DNA of 43,109 bases from Streptococcus suis YS161 (GTDB lineage: Bacteria > Bacillota > Bacilli > Lactobacillales > Streptococcaceae): the NCBI RefSeq assembly GCF_002760245.1, contig NZ_ASCA01000012.1:1-43109 (forward strand), written 5' to 3'. Of the stretch, positions 25,461 through 39,260 are shown in pieces. The notes under the pieces are model-generated. The model saw nothing but the letters and a program-made list of their open reading frames with translations, was not told the DNA's origin and searched no databases. Positions within the stretch are counted from its first letter, which is position 1. The number at the start of each line of letters is the position of its first letter. The translations under genes were made by a program, and so were the position numbers.

Positions 25461-25877
25461 TTAATGTTTCCCAACACGAATACGATTTATCGCACGTTGG
25501 AGGGCGACTGTTGCACGCATCTCCATATCAATATTACGAGCAGTCTGTGCTTCTTCCAATTCACGTTCCGCGCGCAATTTGGCACGTTCTGCACGACTAA
25601 TATCAATATCCCGTTCCCGCTCAGCGGAATCAGAAATGACCGTAATAATATCCTTGTTGACTTCAATGATTCCACCATTGACCGCAATCCAGTCTACATG
25701 GTTTTCATCATCAACACGACGCACTTTCATTTCACCGATTTCCAAAACTGCAATCAGTTCTTCATGTCCAGAATAGACACCCATCTCACCATCAACCGTT
25801 TTGACCAAAACAAATGCTGCATGATGGTCATATTTGATACCGTCTGGTGTTACGATTTGTACAGTCATTTGTCCCAT
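25461..25877 (-). CDS. atpC: ATP synthase epsilon subunit
   Basis: The 138-aa epsilon subunit of F1, part of the central stalk and an intrinsic inhibitor of hydrolysis. The N-terminal beta-sandwich starts [10 protein letters not shown] and includes [13 protein letters not shown]; the C-terminal helical hairpin (about 90-138) is charged. Last gene of the atp operon, 9 nt after atpD. AGAGGTGG precedes the first ATG; a second ATG at codon 4 is possible. Confidence 0.96.
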   Translation of the reverse strand: MGQMTVQIVTPDGIKYDHHAAFVLVKTVDGEMGVYSGHEELIAVLEIGEMKVRRVDDENHVDWIAVNGGIIEVNKDIITVISDSAERERDIDISRAERAKLRAERELEEAQTARNIDMEMRATVALQRAINRIRVGKH

Positions 25878-25886
25878 AAGCCACCT

Positions 25887-28191
<2,305 letters not shown>

Positions 28192-28202
28192 TATTCACTC
28201 CT

Positions 28203-29705
28203 TTACTTAAAGACAGACTGGTCTTTGAAAGCTTGGATAGCAGCATTCAACTCATCTGTATCAGGAAGATCTTTTGTTGTACGAATAACATCCAAAAGAT
28301 TATCATAATGCAAATCAAAATAGGCATACAACTCTTCTTCAAATGCCAAGATATCATCAATCGGCACTGAGTCAAGATAACCATTTGTCAATGCATATAA
28401 AATCAAAACCTGTTTTTCAACTGGAAGTGGCTTATGCAATGGCTGTTTCAACACTTCCACAGTTCGACGACCGCGGTTGAGTTTAGCCTGAGTTGCCGCA
28501 TCCAAATCTGAACCAAATTGCGTGAAAGCTTCTAATTCACGATAGGAAGCCAAGTCGATACGAAGGGTACCAGCAACCTTTTTCATGGCCTTGATTTGAG
28601 CCGAACCACCTACACGAGATACAGAAGAACCCGCATCAATGGCTGGACGGATACCAGAGTTGAACAAATCGTCCTTCAAGAAGATTTGTCCATCCGTAAT
28701 CGAAATCACGTTGGTCGCGATGTAGGCTGAAATATCACCTGCCTGTGTTTCGATAAATGGCAGAGCTGTAATCGAGCCTCCACCCAACTCATCTGAAACC
28801 TTAGCTGAACGCTCAAGAAGACGACTATGCAAGTAGAAAACATCCCCCGGATAAGCCTCACGACCTGGAGGACGACGAAGCAAGAGGGACAATTCACGGT
28901 AAGCAACTGCTTGTTTTGACAAATCATCGTAAACAATCAAGACGTGTTTGCCTTCATACATGAACTCTTCTGCCATTGCAACACCAGCATAAGGAGCCAA
29001 GAAAAGCAATGGAGACGGTTGTGAAGCAGATGCAGTTACTACGATTGTGTAATCCAAAGCACCATATTGACGAAGCGTTTCAACCTGAGTACGAACAGTT
29101 GACTCTTTCTGACCGATAGCCACATAGATACAAATCATGTCTTGGCCTTTTTGGTTGAGAATAGCATCAATAGCTACAGATGTCTTCCCTGTCTGACGGT
29201 CACCAATAATCAATTCACGCTGACCACGACCAATCGGAACCAAGGCGTCAATCGCCTTAAGACCAGTTTGAAGCGGTTCATTAACCGACTTACGTTGCAT
29301 AACACCTGGTGCTGGATATTCAATCGGACGAGTCTTACTAGTACGAATTTCACCAAGACCATCCACAGGTTGACCGAGTGGGTTGATGACACGACCAATC
29401 AAAGCCGAACCAACTGGTACTTCCATAATTTTACCAGTACGACGAACAACTGACCCTTCACGAATATCGGTAAATTGTCCGAGAATGATGATACCAACAT
29501 CGTTGGTTTCTAAGTTTTGTGCCATACCAATGGTGCCATTTTCAAATACCAAAAGCTCTCCACTCATGGCATTGTCAAGACCTTGCGCACGGGCGATACC
29601 GTCACCGATATAGGTTACGACACCAGTCTCTGTGTAGTCAAAGTCAGGCTGAAAGCCTTCAATTTGTTGTTTTAGTAAAGCGCTAATTTCTTGTGCATTA
29701 ATCAA
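28203..29705 (-). CDS. atpA: ATP synthase alpha subunit
   Basis: The 500-aa non-catalytic nucleotide-binding subunit of F1. Walker A is GDRQTGKT; Walker B is [11 protein letters not shown]; the arginine finger lies in [12 protein letters not shown]. The N-terminal crown domain (about 25-95) and C-terminal helical domain are complete, and length is standard. Confidence 0.98.
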   Translation of the reverse strand: MINAQEISALLKQQIEGFQPDFDYTETGVVTYIGDGIARAQGLDNAMSGELLVFENGTIGMAQNLETNDVGIIILGQFTDIREGSVVRRTGKIMEVPVGSALIGRVINPLGQPVDGLGEIRTSKTRPIEYPAPGVMQRKSVNEPLQTGLKAIDALVPIGRGQRELIIGDRQTGKTSVAIDAILNQKGQDMICIYVAIGQKESTVRTQVETLRQYGALDYTIVVTASASQPSPLLFLAPYAGVAMAEEFMYEGKHVLIVYDDLSKQAVAYRELSLLLRRPPGREAYPGDVFYLHSRLLERSAKVSDELGGGSITALPFIETQAGDISAYIATNVISITDGQIFLKDDLFNSGIRPAIDAGSSVSRVGGSAQIKAMKKVAGTLRIDLASYRELEAFTQFGSDLDAATQAKLNRGRRTVEVLKQPLHKPLPVEKQVLILYALTNGYLDSVPIDDILAFEEELYAYFDLHYDNLLDVIRTTKDLPDTDELNAAIQAFKDQSVFK

Positions 29706-29726
29706 AAGAACACCACTTTCTATTTT

Positions 29727-30260
<534 letters not shown>

Positions 30261-30767
30261 CTATTTGTCTCCTAGTTTGTCCAAATAACGGTCAATCAAG
30301 TTACTATGAGCTTGTTGGTCCAAATCTTCCAAAATAATTTTGCTTGCAAGATCAACTGCCAATTCAGCAACTTGAACACGCAAGTTTTCTTGTGCTTCAC
30401 GTTTTTCTGCTTCAATTTCCAATTGAGCTTTTTGCTTCAATCCTTGAATTTCAACATCTGCTTGCTCAAGAATACGTTTTTTCTCTAGTTTTGCGCGTTC
30501 AACCGCGTCTTGAATAATCTTTTGACTTTCAATACGTCCCTGTACCAACTCATCTTCACGTTGTTGAACAAGGTTCGCTGCTGCTGTTAGTTTTTCTTCT
30601 GCAGCATCAATATCGTTCGCAATCTTATTGGCACGTTCTTCAAAAATACCTGTAATTTTATCCCATGCAAAAACACGAATAAGAATAATAAGTATTGCAA
30701 ATGAGGCTGTTACCAAGATAAAGTTTCCAAGAATGGTACTAGATTGCATTGTAATAGTTGTTGCCAT
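30261..30767 (-). CDS. atpF: ATP synthase b subunit
   Basis: The 168-aa peripheral stalk subunit. One N-terminal membrane helix (about residues 14-34) is followed by a long charged coiled coil (about 45-140, rich in Ala, Glu, Lys, Gln) that dimerises and contacts delta. An alternative ATG at codon 7 exists, but the first fits the family length. 17 nt separate it from atpB. Confidence 0.95.
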   Translation of the reverse strand: MATTITMQSSTILGNFILVTASFAILIILIRVFAWDKITGIFEERANKIANDIDAAEEKLTAAANLVQQREDELVQGRIESQKIIQDAVERAKLEKKRILEQADVEIQGLKQKAQLEIEAEKREAQENLRVQVAELAVDLASKIILEDLDQQAHSNLIDRYLDKLGDK

Positions 30768-30784
30768 AGTTGTCTTTCCCTTTC

Positions 30785-31501
30785 CTATTCACTCTCACCA
30801 CTAATTTTTTTATTTAAGTACATAGATACCAACATGATAAATACATATCCCTGCAAGCATGAAATGAATACAGAAAATGCTGTCCAAACAACATTTAGAG
30901 CAAAGGCAATTGGATATGCAAGTGCACTTTGTTGAGATAATTGTAGAAGAAGAGAGACAAGCACTTCACCAGCATAAATGTTACCGTACAGACGAAGAGC
31001 AAGCGACACAAGGTTAGTCACTTCTTCCAAAATGTTCATTGGAGCCATAGCCCAGGGTGTCACAAAAGATTTGAGGTACGCCTTGAAACCACGACGACGA
31101 ATACCTTCAACATGACAAAATACTGTTGCAATTGTTGCCAAACCGAAATCGTAAGCCATATTGGCCGTTGGAGAAGTCCACAAATTATGTCCTTCTGCTG
31201 TTTCCAATTTGGTCATCAAACCTAGATTATTGGCAACCAAAAGAAAAGTAAAGACTGTAAAGAAGAACAAGGAATACCGCTTTGCTTCCGCATCGCCAAG
31301 ATTCCCTTTTGTAAAATTGATGGTCAATTCGTAAACGTACTCCAAAACATTCTGTTTTCCTTTAGGCTTGAGCTCCATCTGACGACTAGCCCAAAAAACA
31401 AGTAAGAAAATAATGGAAATGGTAATGACAGAAACCAATACCATGGTCAGGTCAAAGGTTACGGGACCAAGGGTAAGGGTTGGACTTAAATGTTCTTCCA
31501 A
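30785..31501 (-). CDS. atpB: ATP synthase a subunit (TTG start)
   Basis: The 238-aa integral membrane stator subunit forming the proton half-channels with the c ring. Five to six hydrophobic segments are seen and the essential arginine sits in [15 protein letters not shown]. The start is a TTG at 31499-31501: the protein begins (M)[13 protein letters not shown], aligning with pneumococcal AtpB as I recall it, and no ATG exists at this point. The GGGG ribosome binding region can pair with the CCTCC next to the start. Confidence 0.94.
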   Translation of the reverse strand: MEEHLSPTLTLGPVTFDLTMVLVSVITISIIFLLVFWASRQMELKPKGKQNVLEYVYELTINFTKGNLGDAEAKRYSLFFFTVFTFLLVANNLGLMTKLETAEGHNLWTSPTANMAYDFGLATIATVFCHVEGIRRRGFKAYLKSFVTPWAMAPMNILEEVTNLVSLALRLYGNIYAGEVLVSLLLQLSQQSALAYPIAFALNVVWTAFSVFISCLQGYVFIMLVSMYLNKKISGESE

Positions 31502-31537
31502 TGGAGGTTCCCCCCTTTTCTATTTCTCTATTTTCTA

Positions 31538-31738
31538 CTATTTCAAGACAAATGTCATAGCCAAGGTTACGAAGAAAGTTCCCTCGATAAAGGCAACACC
31601 CAAAAATACACCAGCCATCAATTTACTTTGCATTTCTGGTTGACGTGCAGTCGAACTAAGGTATGAAGCCACCAACAGTCCCTCACCGATACTTACACCA
31701 AGACAGGCCAATCCAAGGGCCAATGCGCCTAAACTCAT
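31538..31738 (-). CDS. atpE: ATP synthase c subunit
   Basis: The 66-aa proteolipid of the rotor ring. Two hydrophobic helices are joined by the polar loop SSTARQPEMQSK, and the proton-carrying residue is E52 in FIEGTFF. The N-terminal helix shows the glycine/alanine packing pattern (LGALALGLACLGVSIGEG). First gene of the operon, with AAAGGAG before the ATG. Confidence 0.97.
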   Translation of the reverse strand: MSLGALALGLACLGVSIGEGLLVASYLSSTARQPEMQSKLMAGVFLGVAFIEGTFFVTLAMTFVLK

Positions 31739-31772
31739 AACGAATTCTCCTTTTAAAATTTAATACCATGTA

Positions 31773-31829
31773 AGGATACTCCTAAAACATCTATTTGTCA
31801 AGAAAATACTGCCATTGTAAGCGTTTAAT
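31773..31829 (-). promoter_or_regulatory. atp operon promoter with upstream cre-like site
   Basis: On the minus strand TTGACA (31796-31801) and TATCCT (31773-31778) are 17 bp apart. Immediately upstream of the -35 (31816-31829) lies ATTAAACGCTTACA, one mismatch from the cre consensus. A cre upstream of -35 is the arrangement known for CcpA activation. Confidence 0.65.
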
Positions 31830-31840
31830 TCATTTTTACA

Positions 31841-31871
31841 AAATAAAAAGAAAAGACTGTTTCATCTTTTC
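31841..31871 (-). terminator. Terminator of the ligA-lipid kinase operon
   Basis: On the minus strand GAAAAGA/TCTTTTC (arms 31865-31871 and 31850-31856) with an 8-nt loop is followed by a T-rich run ending near 31841. It begins a few bases after the lipid kinase stop. Confidence 0.7.
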
Positions 31872-31874
31872 TTC

Positions 31875-32918
31875 CTATTTAATAGATTCATCAATATGGT
31901 CTGTTTCTTCAATGAATCGTTTGGCCATATCTTCTCGATTCATCTGATCAGTATCAAGAGTGATTGCATGGTCAGAAACCAGATCTGTATCTGCGAAAAA
32001 CTCTATATGGTTTGATAGGTTGTACAGACTTACAGGTGCTTCCCCACCAAACTCTCCATCTAGATTGAGCAGTAGACGGTTATCTGGGTTCAGATTTTCG
32101 ATGGATAGGCTCTTGGTTTTTATGTATTCAACTAGATCACTATCAATGTGTTTGCCACCGTCTAAGACTTGACGAATCAGATGCAGAATTTCAAATAAAT
32201 TCCCTGTTTTAACCATCAATAAGGTAAAATTACCATCATCTAACTTAGCATCTGGAACGATCTGTTCAAAACCTCCAATTGAATTGGTTAAGGCAACAAA
32301 AATCATTGAAACCGAGCCTTCAAACACCCCCTCATCATGCTCTACACGAACAGGTGTAAATTGTACTTGTGGCAGGAGTTCTGCTCCTTTTACCACATAG
32401 GCCAAATAGCCAAACATGGTCTTAAGTTGACTTGGAACACTGTAGGTCAATTCTGTCAGTGTTCCTGCTGCAGCAATGTTGATAAAATAATGTTCTTGAT
32501 GAAAACCATTTTTTTGATTTTTGGCTAAACCAATATCCATTAAAATAGCCTGCTGCTTACCAATAACCTTAGCTGCTTCTACAGGATTTCCCCTGGGCAC
32601 TTTTAAGGCACGCGCATAGTCATTGGTGGTGCCAGTCGGTATGATGGCCATCTGCGGACGTTTTTCAAGCGGAGCAATTCCATTGACGACTTCATTGATC
32701 GTTCCATCTCCACCTGCTGCTATAACCAGGTCAAAACCTGCTAAGGCCGCTCGTCTGGCTTCATTTTTAGCCGAATCCTTTTCAGGCGTCGTTTGAAAGG
32801 CAGAAGTTTCGTAGCCGAATCCTTCTAAAATATCCAACACTTCTGCCACATTTTTCTTCATGATTTCCTGACCAGAGGTCGGATTATATATTAGTCTAGC
32901 ACGTTTTCTTTCTTCCAT
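31875..32918 (-). CDS. dgkB: Diacylglycerol kinase family lipid kinase
   Basis: A 347-aa soluble DagK-domain kinase. The N-terminal YNPTSG motif, the nucleotide-binding AAGGDGTINEVVNG motif and PTGTTNDYAR are all present (within about residues 10-110), with the beta-sandwich C-terminal domain containing LLNLDGEFGG. In Gram-positives this enzyme recycles diacylglycerol released during lipoteichoic acid synthesis to phosphatidate. The C-terminal ~35 residues are acidic and extend beyond the domain. It follows ligA by 10 nt. The symbol is by analogy with Bacillus. Confidence 0.88.
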   Translation of the reverse strand: MEERKRARLIYNPTSGQEIMKKNVAEVLDILEGFGYETSAFQTTPEKDSAKNEARRAALAGFDLVIAAGGDGTINEVVNGIAPLEKRPQMAIIPTGTTNDYARALKVPRGNPVEAAKVIGKQQAILMDIGLAKNQKNGFHQEHYFINIAAAGTLTELTYSVPSQLKTMFGYLAYVVKGAELLPQVQFTPVRVEHDEGVFEGSVSMIFVALTNSIGGFEQIVPDAKLDDGNFTLLMVKTGNLFEILHLIRQVLDGGKHIDSDLVEYIKTKSLSIENLNPDNRLLLNLDGEFGGEAPVSLYNLSNHIEFFADTDLVSDHAITLDTDQMNREDMAKRFIEETDHIDESIK

Positions 32919-32928
32919 CGTTTTACCT

Positions 32929-34902
<1,974 letters not shown>

Positions 34903-34975
34903 TGATTTGAGGGTGCGAACTATATTTGCGCTTCAATAAAAACAGATTCCTTTAGATAATTTTTAGTAAAAAATG

Positions 34976-34981
34976 TATAAT
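34976..34981 (+). promoter_or_regulatory. Probable -10 box of the 48-aa gene operon
   Basis: TATAAT 28 nt upstream of the ATG at 35010, in a very AT-rich stretch; the -35 is weak. Confidence 0.5.
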
Positions 34982-35009
34982 GTGTATATAAAATTTTTGG
35001 AGGTGCCCC

Positions 35010-35156
35010 ATGGCTGTAGCTTATAAACGACAAGATGATTTAGAAAAGATGCTGGAAGAATTTGCTTCATTTGAAAAATTGGAAGAAATTGAGTATCCAG
35101 ATCCAAAATCAAAAGAACATTCCGAGAAAAACAACTTGAATCAGGATAAAAAATAA
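35010..35156 (+). CDS. Small acidic protein, 48 aa
   Basis: A short gene starting MAVAYKRQDDLEKMLEEF with a strong GGAGG 5 nt before the ATG, ending DQDKK-type basic tail. It is hydrophilic with a helical N-terminal half (LEKMLEEFASFEKLEEIE) and no membrane segment. It may be the small streptococcal family that pipelines name SPJ_0845, from memory only. The stop lies 1 nt before the permease ATG, so it is the first cistron of the permease operon. Function unknown. Confidence 0.75.
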   Translation: MAVAYKRQDDLEKMLEEFASFEKLEEIEYPDPKSKEHSEKNNLNQDKK

Positions 35157-35157
35157 T

Positions 35158-36063
35158 ATGCTTGGTCTTGATCAATTACCTACCTCCGTCCTACAGGCGG
35201 GGGCTATTTTCCTGTCCATCATGATTGAAGCCTTGCCCTTTGTCTTGATTGGAGCTATTATTTCAGGTTTTATCGATGTGTTTATAACACCAGATAAGGT
35301 TCGTAAACTCTTACCCAAAAACAAGTTTCTTGCCATTCTATTTGGAACCTTTATCGGCTTCATTTTTCCGTCTTGCGAATGTGGTATTGTCCCTATTGTC
35401 AATCGGCTATTAGAGAAAAAAGTGCCGAGTTACACTGCTGTTCCCTTTTTAGTAACGGCGCCTGTCATTAATCCTATCGTCCTTTTTGCAACCTTTACCG
35501 CTTTTGGCAATTCCCTACTTTTCGCCCTCTATAGAGCCCTAGGAGCCATCATTGTATCCCTAGTATTGGGAATCATTCTTGGTTTTTTCGTAAAAGGACC
35601 AATTCTTAAAGGAAGCAAGTTTGACCATCACCAGCATGATTATTCAGATAAAACCAGTTGGCAAAAAGTTGGCTTCGCACTTATTCATGCCATTGATGAA
35701 TTTTTTGATACGGGACGTTACCTAGTCTTTGGTTGTCTATTTGCCAGTCTCGTACAAGTCTATATTCCAACTGCTGTCCTGACTACCATTGGTCACAGTC
35801 CATTAACAGCTATTTTACTGATGATGTTGCTGGCCTTTCTTCTTTCCCTATGTTCTGAAGCCGATGCCTTTATTGGTGCATCACTACTATCCAGCTTCGG
35901 ATTCGCCCCAGTAATGGCTTTCTTAGTTATCGGACCCATGGTGGATGTTAAAAACTTGCTCATGATGAAACATTATTTCAAGGGAAAATTTATAGCCGGT
36001 TTTATCATTACTATCACTCTCGTTATTTTGGGATATAGTCTGATACTTGGAGGTGTAGTATGA
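35158..36063 (+). CDS. DUF318/ArsP-type permease
   Basis: A 301-aa membrane protein with about eight hydrophobic segments, matching the DUF318 (ArsP_1, YraQ/YcgR-like) family. Distinct features are a FPSCECGIVP motif in the first half and LCSEADAF in the second, plus a histidine-rich cytosolic loop (HHQHD, about residue 156-160) that could bind metal. Family members have been implicated in export of organoarsenicals or handling of other substrates, but the substrate here is unknown. It overlaps the next gene by 4 nt (ATGA) and these two families are frequently paired, so a two-component membrane complex is likely. Confidence 0.85.
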   Translation: MLGLDQLPTSVLQAGAIFLSIMIEALPFVLIGAIISGFIDVFITPDKVRKLLPKNKFLAILFGTFIGFIFPSCECGIVPIVNRLLEKKVPSYTAVPFLVTAPVINPIVLFATFTAFGNSLLFALYRALGAIIVSLVLGIILGFFVKGPILKGSKFDHHQHDYSDKTSWQKVGFALIHAIDEFFDTGRYLVFGCLFASLVQVYIPTAVLTTIGHSPLTAILLMMLLAFLLSLCSEADAFIGASLLSSFGFAPVMAFLVIGPMVDVKNLLMMKHYFKGKFIAGFIITITLVILGYSLILGGVV

Positions 36064-36875
36064 TTCGTTTTTTAATTCTTGCTGGCTATTTTGAGATGAC
36101 CATGTATCTTTATGTCTCTGGAAAATTAGACCAATACATCAATTTGCACTATAGCTATCTAGCCTATCTATCCATGGTTTTATCTTTCATACTTGCCATC
36201 GTACAATTGTATGTCTGGGTAAAAGAAATTCGAGTACATAGCCATTTAAAAAGCAAAATTGCCAAACTATCAAGCATTGGACTATTGCTCATTCCTCTTG
36301 CTATAGCCTGGCTCTTTCCTACGGTCAGCCTGGATTCAACAACTGTTGCTGCCAAGGGCTATCATTTCCCACTAGCAGCAGAAAACGATGCTAGTACACA
36401 AAACCAAGAAGGGACGACTGTTCAGTATCTCAAGCCTGATACTTCTATTTATTTTACGAAATCTGCCTATAAAAACCAGATGCGTGAAATTGCTGATAGA
36501 TACTTGACTGAAGAAACCATTGTTGTTACTAATGAAAACTATATGGAAGTGATGGAAGCAATCTACGACTATCCTACGGAATTTTCAGGAAAAACGATTG
36601 AAATCATTGGATTTGTCTACAATGACCCTGACAATAGCCAGCAATTTTTCCTTTTCCGCTTTGGTATTATTCACTGCATTGCTGATTCTGGGGTATATGG
36701 CTTACTCTCTACGGGGGCTACCACAGAATTTCCTAACAATACTTGGGTAAAAGCCAGAGGAACAGTCAAGGTTTCCTACCACACATCGTTGAAACAAAAT
36801 CTCCCAACACTTGAATTACAATCGATGGTTCAGATTGAGCAGCCAGATTCCCCGTACGTCTACCGTGTTTTCTAA
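36060..36875 (+). CDS. DUF1980 / TIGR03943 family membrane protein
   Basis: A 271-aa protein with hydrophobic segments near the N-terminus (about 2-16, 28-55, 75-92) and an extracytoplasmic C-terminal domain (about 110-271) containing the OB-like stretch YPTEFSGKTIEIIGFVYND and FRFGIIHCIADSGVYG with one conserved cysteine. It matches the family usually encoded beside DUF318 permeases (YcgQ-like). GGAGG precedes the ATG, which overlaps the permease stop. Function is not established. Confidence 0.82.
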   Translation: MIRFLILAGYFEMTMYLYVSGKLDQYINLHYSYLAYLSMVLSFILAIVQLYVWVKEIRVHSHLKSKIAKLSSIGLLLIPLAIAWLFPTVSLDSTTVAAKGYHFPLAAENDASTQNQEGTTVQYLKPDTSIYFTKSAYKNQMREIADRYLTEETIVVTNENYMEVMEAIYDYPTEFSGKTIEIIGFVYNDPDNSQQFFLFRFGIIHCIADSGVYGLLSTGATTEFPNNTWVKARGTVKVSYHTSLKQNLPTLELQSMVQIEQPDSPYVYRVF

Positions 36876-36912
36876 TAATCCCAACTCAAAAAGTGAATTT
36901 TCTGACAATTTG

Positions 36913-36921
36913 TGGTATACT
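36913..36921 (+). promoter_or_regulatory. Extended -10 promoter of zwf
   Basis: TGG-TATACT 32 nt upstream of the zwf ATG, followed by a leader with AGGA near the start. Confidence 0.6.
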
Positions 36922-36953
36922 ATTAATGATATTCAACAGATAGGAATGAAATT

Positions 36954-38441
36954 ATGTCATCACATGTATTGTTTACAATTTTTGGTGCCAGTGGCGACCT
37001 TGCCAAACGCAAACTTTATCCATCCCTTTTCCGTCTGTATAAGGCAGGACATATCCGAGAAAATTTTGCTGTTATTGGAACAGCCCGCAGACCTTGGACC
37101 AAGGAATTTTTTGAGCAGACTGTCATCGAATCACTGGGTGATTTGCCTGACACACCACGTCAGGCCCATGAGTTTGCAAGTCATTTCTACTACCAAAGCC
37201 ATGATGTCAATGACACAGAACATTATGTAGCTCTTCGTAAATTGCAGGACGACTTGTGTGAAAAATATGATACCCAGCACAACAAGGTCTTCTTCCTCTC
37301 TATGGCACCTGAATTTTTCGGAACCATTGCCAAACACCTCAAATCTGAGCAAATCGTTGATGGACAAGGTTTTGAACGCTTGATTATTGAAAAACCTTTC
37401 GGAACTAGCCTTGCAACCGCAAGCAAACTCAACGATGAATTGGCGGCTGCTTTCAATGAAGATCAAATCTACCGTATCGACCATTACCTAGGCAAGGAAA
37501 TGGTGCAAAATATCTTTGCGGTTCGCTTTGCCAATATTATCTTTGAGCATATCTGGAATCGTGATTTTATTGACAATATTCAGATTACGTTTGCCGAATC
37601 GATTGGCGTTGAAGATCGTGGGGGCTACTACGACCATTCTGGCGCCTTAAAAGACATGGTGCAAAACCATGCCCTTCAAGTTCTTTCCCTTCTAGCAATG
37701 GATAAGCCAGCCAGCTTCAAAGAGGAAGATGTCCGTGCTGAGAAGATCAAGGTCTTCCAACACCTTCGTCAGCCTTCTGATGAGGACCTCAAACGCAACT
37801 TCATCCGTGGTCAATATGCAGCAGGTTCCATCGACGGAAAAGACTACGTTAGCTACTTGGATGAACCAAATATTGCCGAAGGTTCTCAGACAGAAACCTT
37901 TGCAGGAGGGGTCTTCTTCGTTGATACTGACCGTTTCCGTGATGTACCTTTCTTCTTCCGTACAGGTAAACGCCTGACAGAAAAGGGCACACGCGTGACC
38001 ATCACCTTCAAGCATGCAGAAGATATTTTTGGTCAACCTTCTGAGGCCAATGTCTTGACCATCTTCATCCAACCAACCGAAGGCTTTATGCTCTCTATCA
38101 ACGGTAAGGAAGTTGGTTCCCACTTTGCTTTAACTCCTGCCAAACTCAACTTCCGCCACAATGCAACTGCCCTTGGAAATTCACCTGAAGCCTACGAAAA
38201 ACTATTTTTCGATGTCCTAAATGGTGATTCTACTAACTTTAGCCATTGGGAAGAAGTGAAAGCAAGCTGGAGCTTGATTGACCGCATTGTTGATTTGTGG
38301 GCAAGCAACCAAGTTCCGCTCCACACCTATCCAGCTGGAACTATGGGACCTGAGGCAGCCTTTGATTTGCTAGAAAGCTACGGTTGCAAGTGGGTCTGGA
38401 CGCCAGATGTTTGGTATCGTGAACGTGGTTTGTTGAAATAA
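36954..38441 (+). CDS. zwf: Glucose-6-phosphate 1-dehydrogenase
   Basis: A 495-aa enzyme oxidising glucose-6-phosphate to 6-phosphogluconolactone and generating NADPH for the pentose phosphate pathway. The N-terminal coenzyme motif is GASGDLAKRK (residues 11-20) and the substrate/catalytic motif RIDHYLGKE is near residue 175. Full length. It has its own promoter and a terminator right after the stop. Confidence 0.97.
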   Translation: MSSHVLFTIFGASGDLAKRKLYPSLFRLYKAGHIRENFAVIGTARRPWTKEFFEQTVIESLGDLPDTPRQAHEFASHFYYQSHDVNDTEHYVALRKLQDDLCEKYDTQHNKVFFLSMAPEFFGTIAKHLKSEQIVDGQGFERLIIEKPFGTSLATASKLNDELAAAFNEDQIYRIDHYLGKEMVQNIFAVRFANIIFEHIWNRDFIDNIQITFAESIGVEDRGGYYDHSGALKDMVQNHALQVLSLLAMDKPASFKEEDVRAEKIKVFQHLRQPSDEDLKRNFIRGQYAAGSIDGKDYVSYLDEPNIAEGSQTETFAGGVFFVDTDRFRDVPFFFRTGKRLTEKGTRVTITFKHAEDIFGQPSEANVLTIFIQPTEGFMLSINGKEVGSHFALTPAKLNFRHNATALGNSPEAYEKLFFDVLNGDSTNFSHWEEVKASWSLIDRIVDLWASNQVPLHTYPAGTMGPEAAFDLLESYGCKWVWTPDVWYRERGLLK

Positions 38442-38448
38442 AAATATG

Positions 38449-38473
38449 AAAACTGGAGCAATCCAGTTTTTTT
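38449..38473 (+). terminator. Terminator of zwf
   Basis: AAAACTGG/CCAGTTTT (38449-38456/38463-38470) with a 6-nt loop and a seven-T tract. The ribosome binding site of the next gene starts 2 nt after the Ts, so that gene may live on read-through. Confidence 0.85.
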
Positions 38474-38484
38474 CGGAGACATTT

Positions 38485-39159
38485 ATGACTGAATTAAACA
38501 CCATTCTCACCCAACTTGAAGCAGCCAGCCATGCTGGCACCCTCAAGCGTTATGAAAAAATTGGCGAAACTAAGCCCTACTACGGCGTTCCGATGGGAGC
38601 TATTTCTGGTATCGCCAAGGCCTATAAAAATCGACTGGACTTGTTTGCTCCACTCTGGCAAACAGGTGTCCTCGAGGCACAATATTTAGCTATTCAAATT
38701 GCCAAAACAAAACCTGACCAGCTGACTTCTGCCGCTTTAGAGGCTTGCCTCAATGAACAAGTTTCGGTCAACGTCCTCGATAAGCTGGCTTCCATCATTC
38801 TTAGCAAACGCAAGGATAGCAAAGACTGGGAGGAATACTTACTCATCCAAGACCAAGCAATTTTTCAGCGACTTGGTTGGTTCCTTCGTGCCAAATACTT
38901 TGCTGGAAAAACAGCAACAAATCAAGAAATTGAAGAAACGCTAACCTACATTAACGAGCATTTGCAAACCGCAGCCCCCCTTGTCCAATGGACCATGAAC
39001 CAGTGCTTGGTGGAGATTGCCGTTGCTTACCCCGACTATCTAGAACAAGGCCTTGCAATCGGTCGGCAGTTAGCTGTCTATGTGGACATGAAAGTTCCAA
39101 AAGGCTGTACTTCTGCCTACGCACCAGACTGGATTGAGGCTTTATTGAGGAGGAAATAA
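38485..39159 (+). CDS. DNA alkylation repair (AlkD-like) protein
   Basis: A 224-aa all-helical protein resembling the DNA-alkylation-repair HEAT-repeat family (AlkC/AlkD superfamily), which removes alkylated bases by scanning DNA with a concave helical surface. Supporting features are the KPYYGVPMGAISGIAK-like segment, the repeated helical hairpins and the late LVQWTMNQCLVEIAV helix. Catalytic aspartate/tryptophan placement could not be verified. Start ATG 38485 (MTELNTIL) follows CGGAGA; the frame back to 38446 would cross the zwf terminator. It could be an HEAT-repeat protein of other function. Confidence 0.72.
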   Translation: MTELNTILTQLEAASHAGTLKRYEKIGETKPYYGVPMGAISGIAKAYKNRLDLFAPLWQTGVLEAQYLAIQIAKTKPDQLTSAALEACLNEQVSVNVLDKLASIILSKRKDSKDWEEYLLIQDQAIFQRLGWFLRAKYFAGKTATNQEIEETLTYINEHLQTAAPLVQWTMNQCLVEIAVAYPDYLEQGLAIGRQLAVYVDMKVPKGCTSAYAPDWIEALLRRK

Positions 39160-39208
39160 TCGTGGTATTGTGAATAGTGGCATTTACTCACTGTTGCATA
39201 CAGATAGA

Positions 39209-39243
39209 AAAAGTCGCTAGTTCTTGTTGAACTAACGACTTTT
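39209..39243. terminator. Bidirectional terminator
   Basis: AAAAGTCG-C-TAGTT pairs with AACTA-A-CGACTTTT (39209-39222/39230-39243) around a 7-nt loop. It serves the alkylation-repair gene on the plus strand and the esterase gene on the minus strand. Confidence 0.85.
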
Positions 39244-39260
39244 ATACTTCTCTCTTTTGA

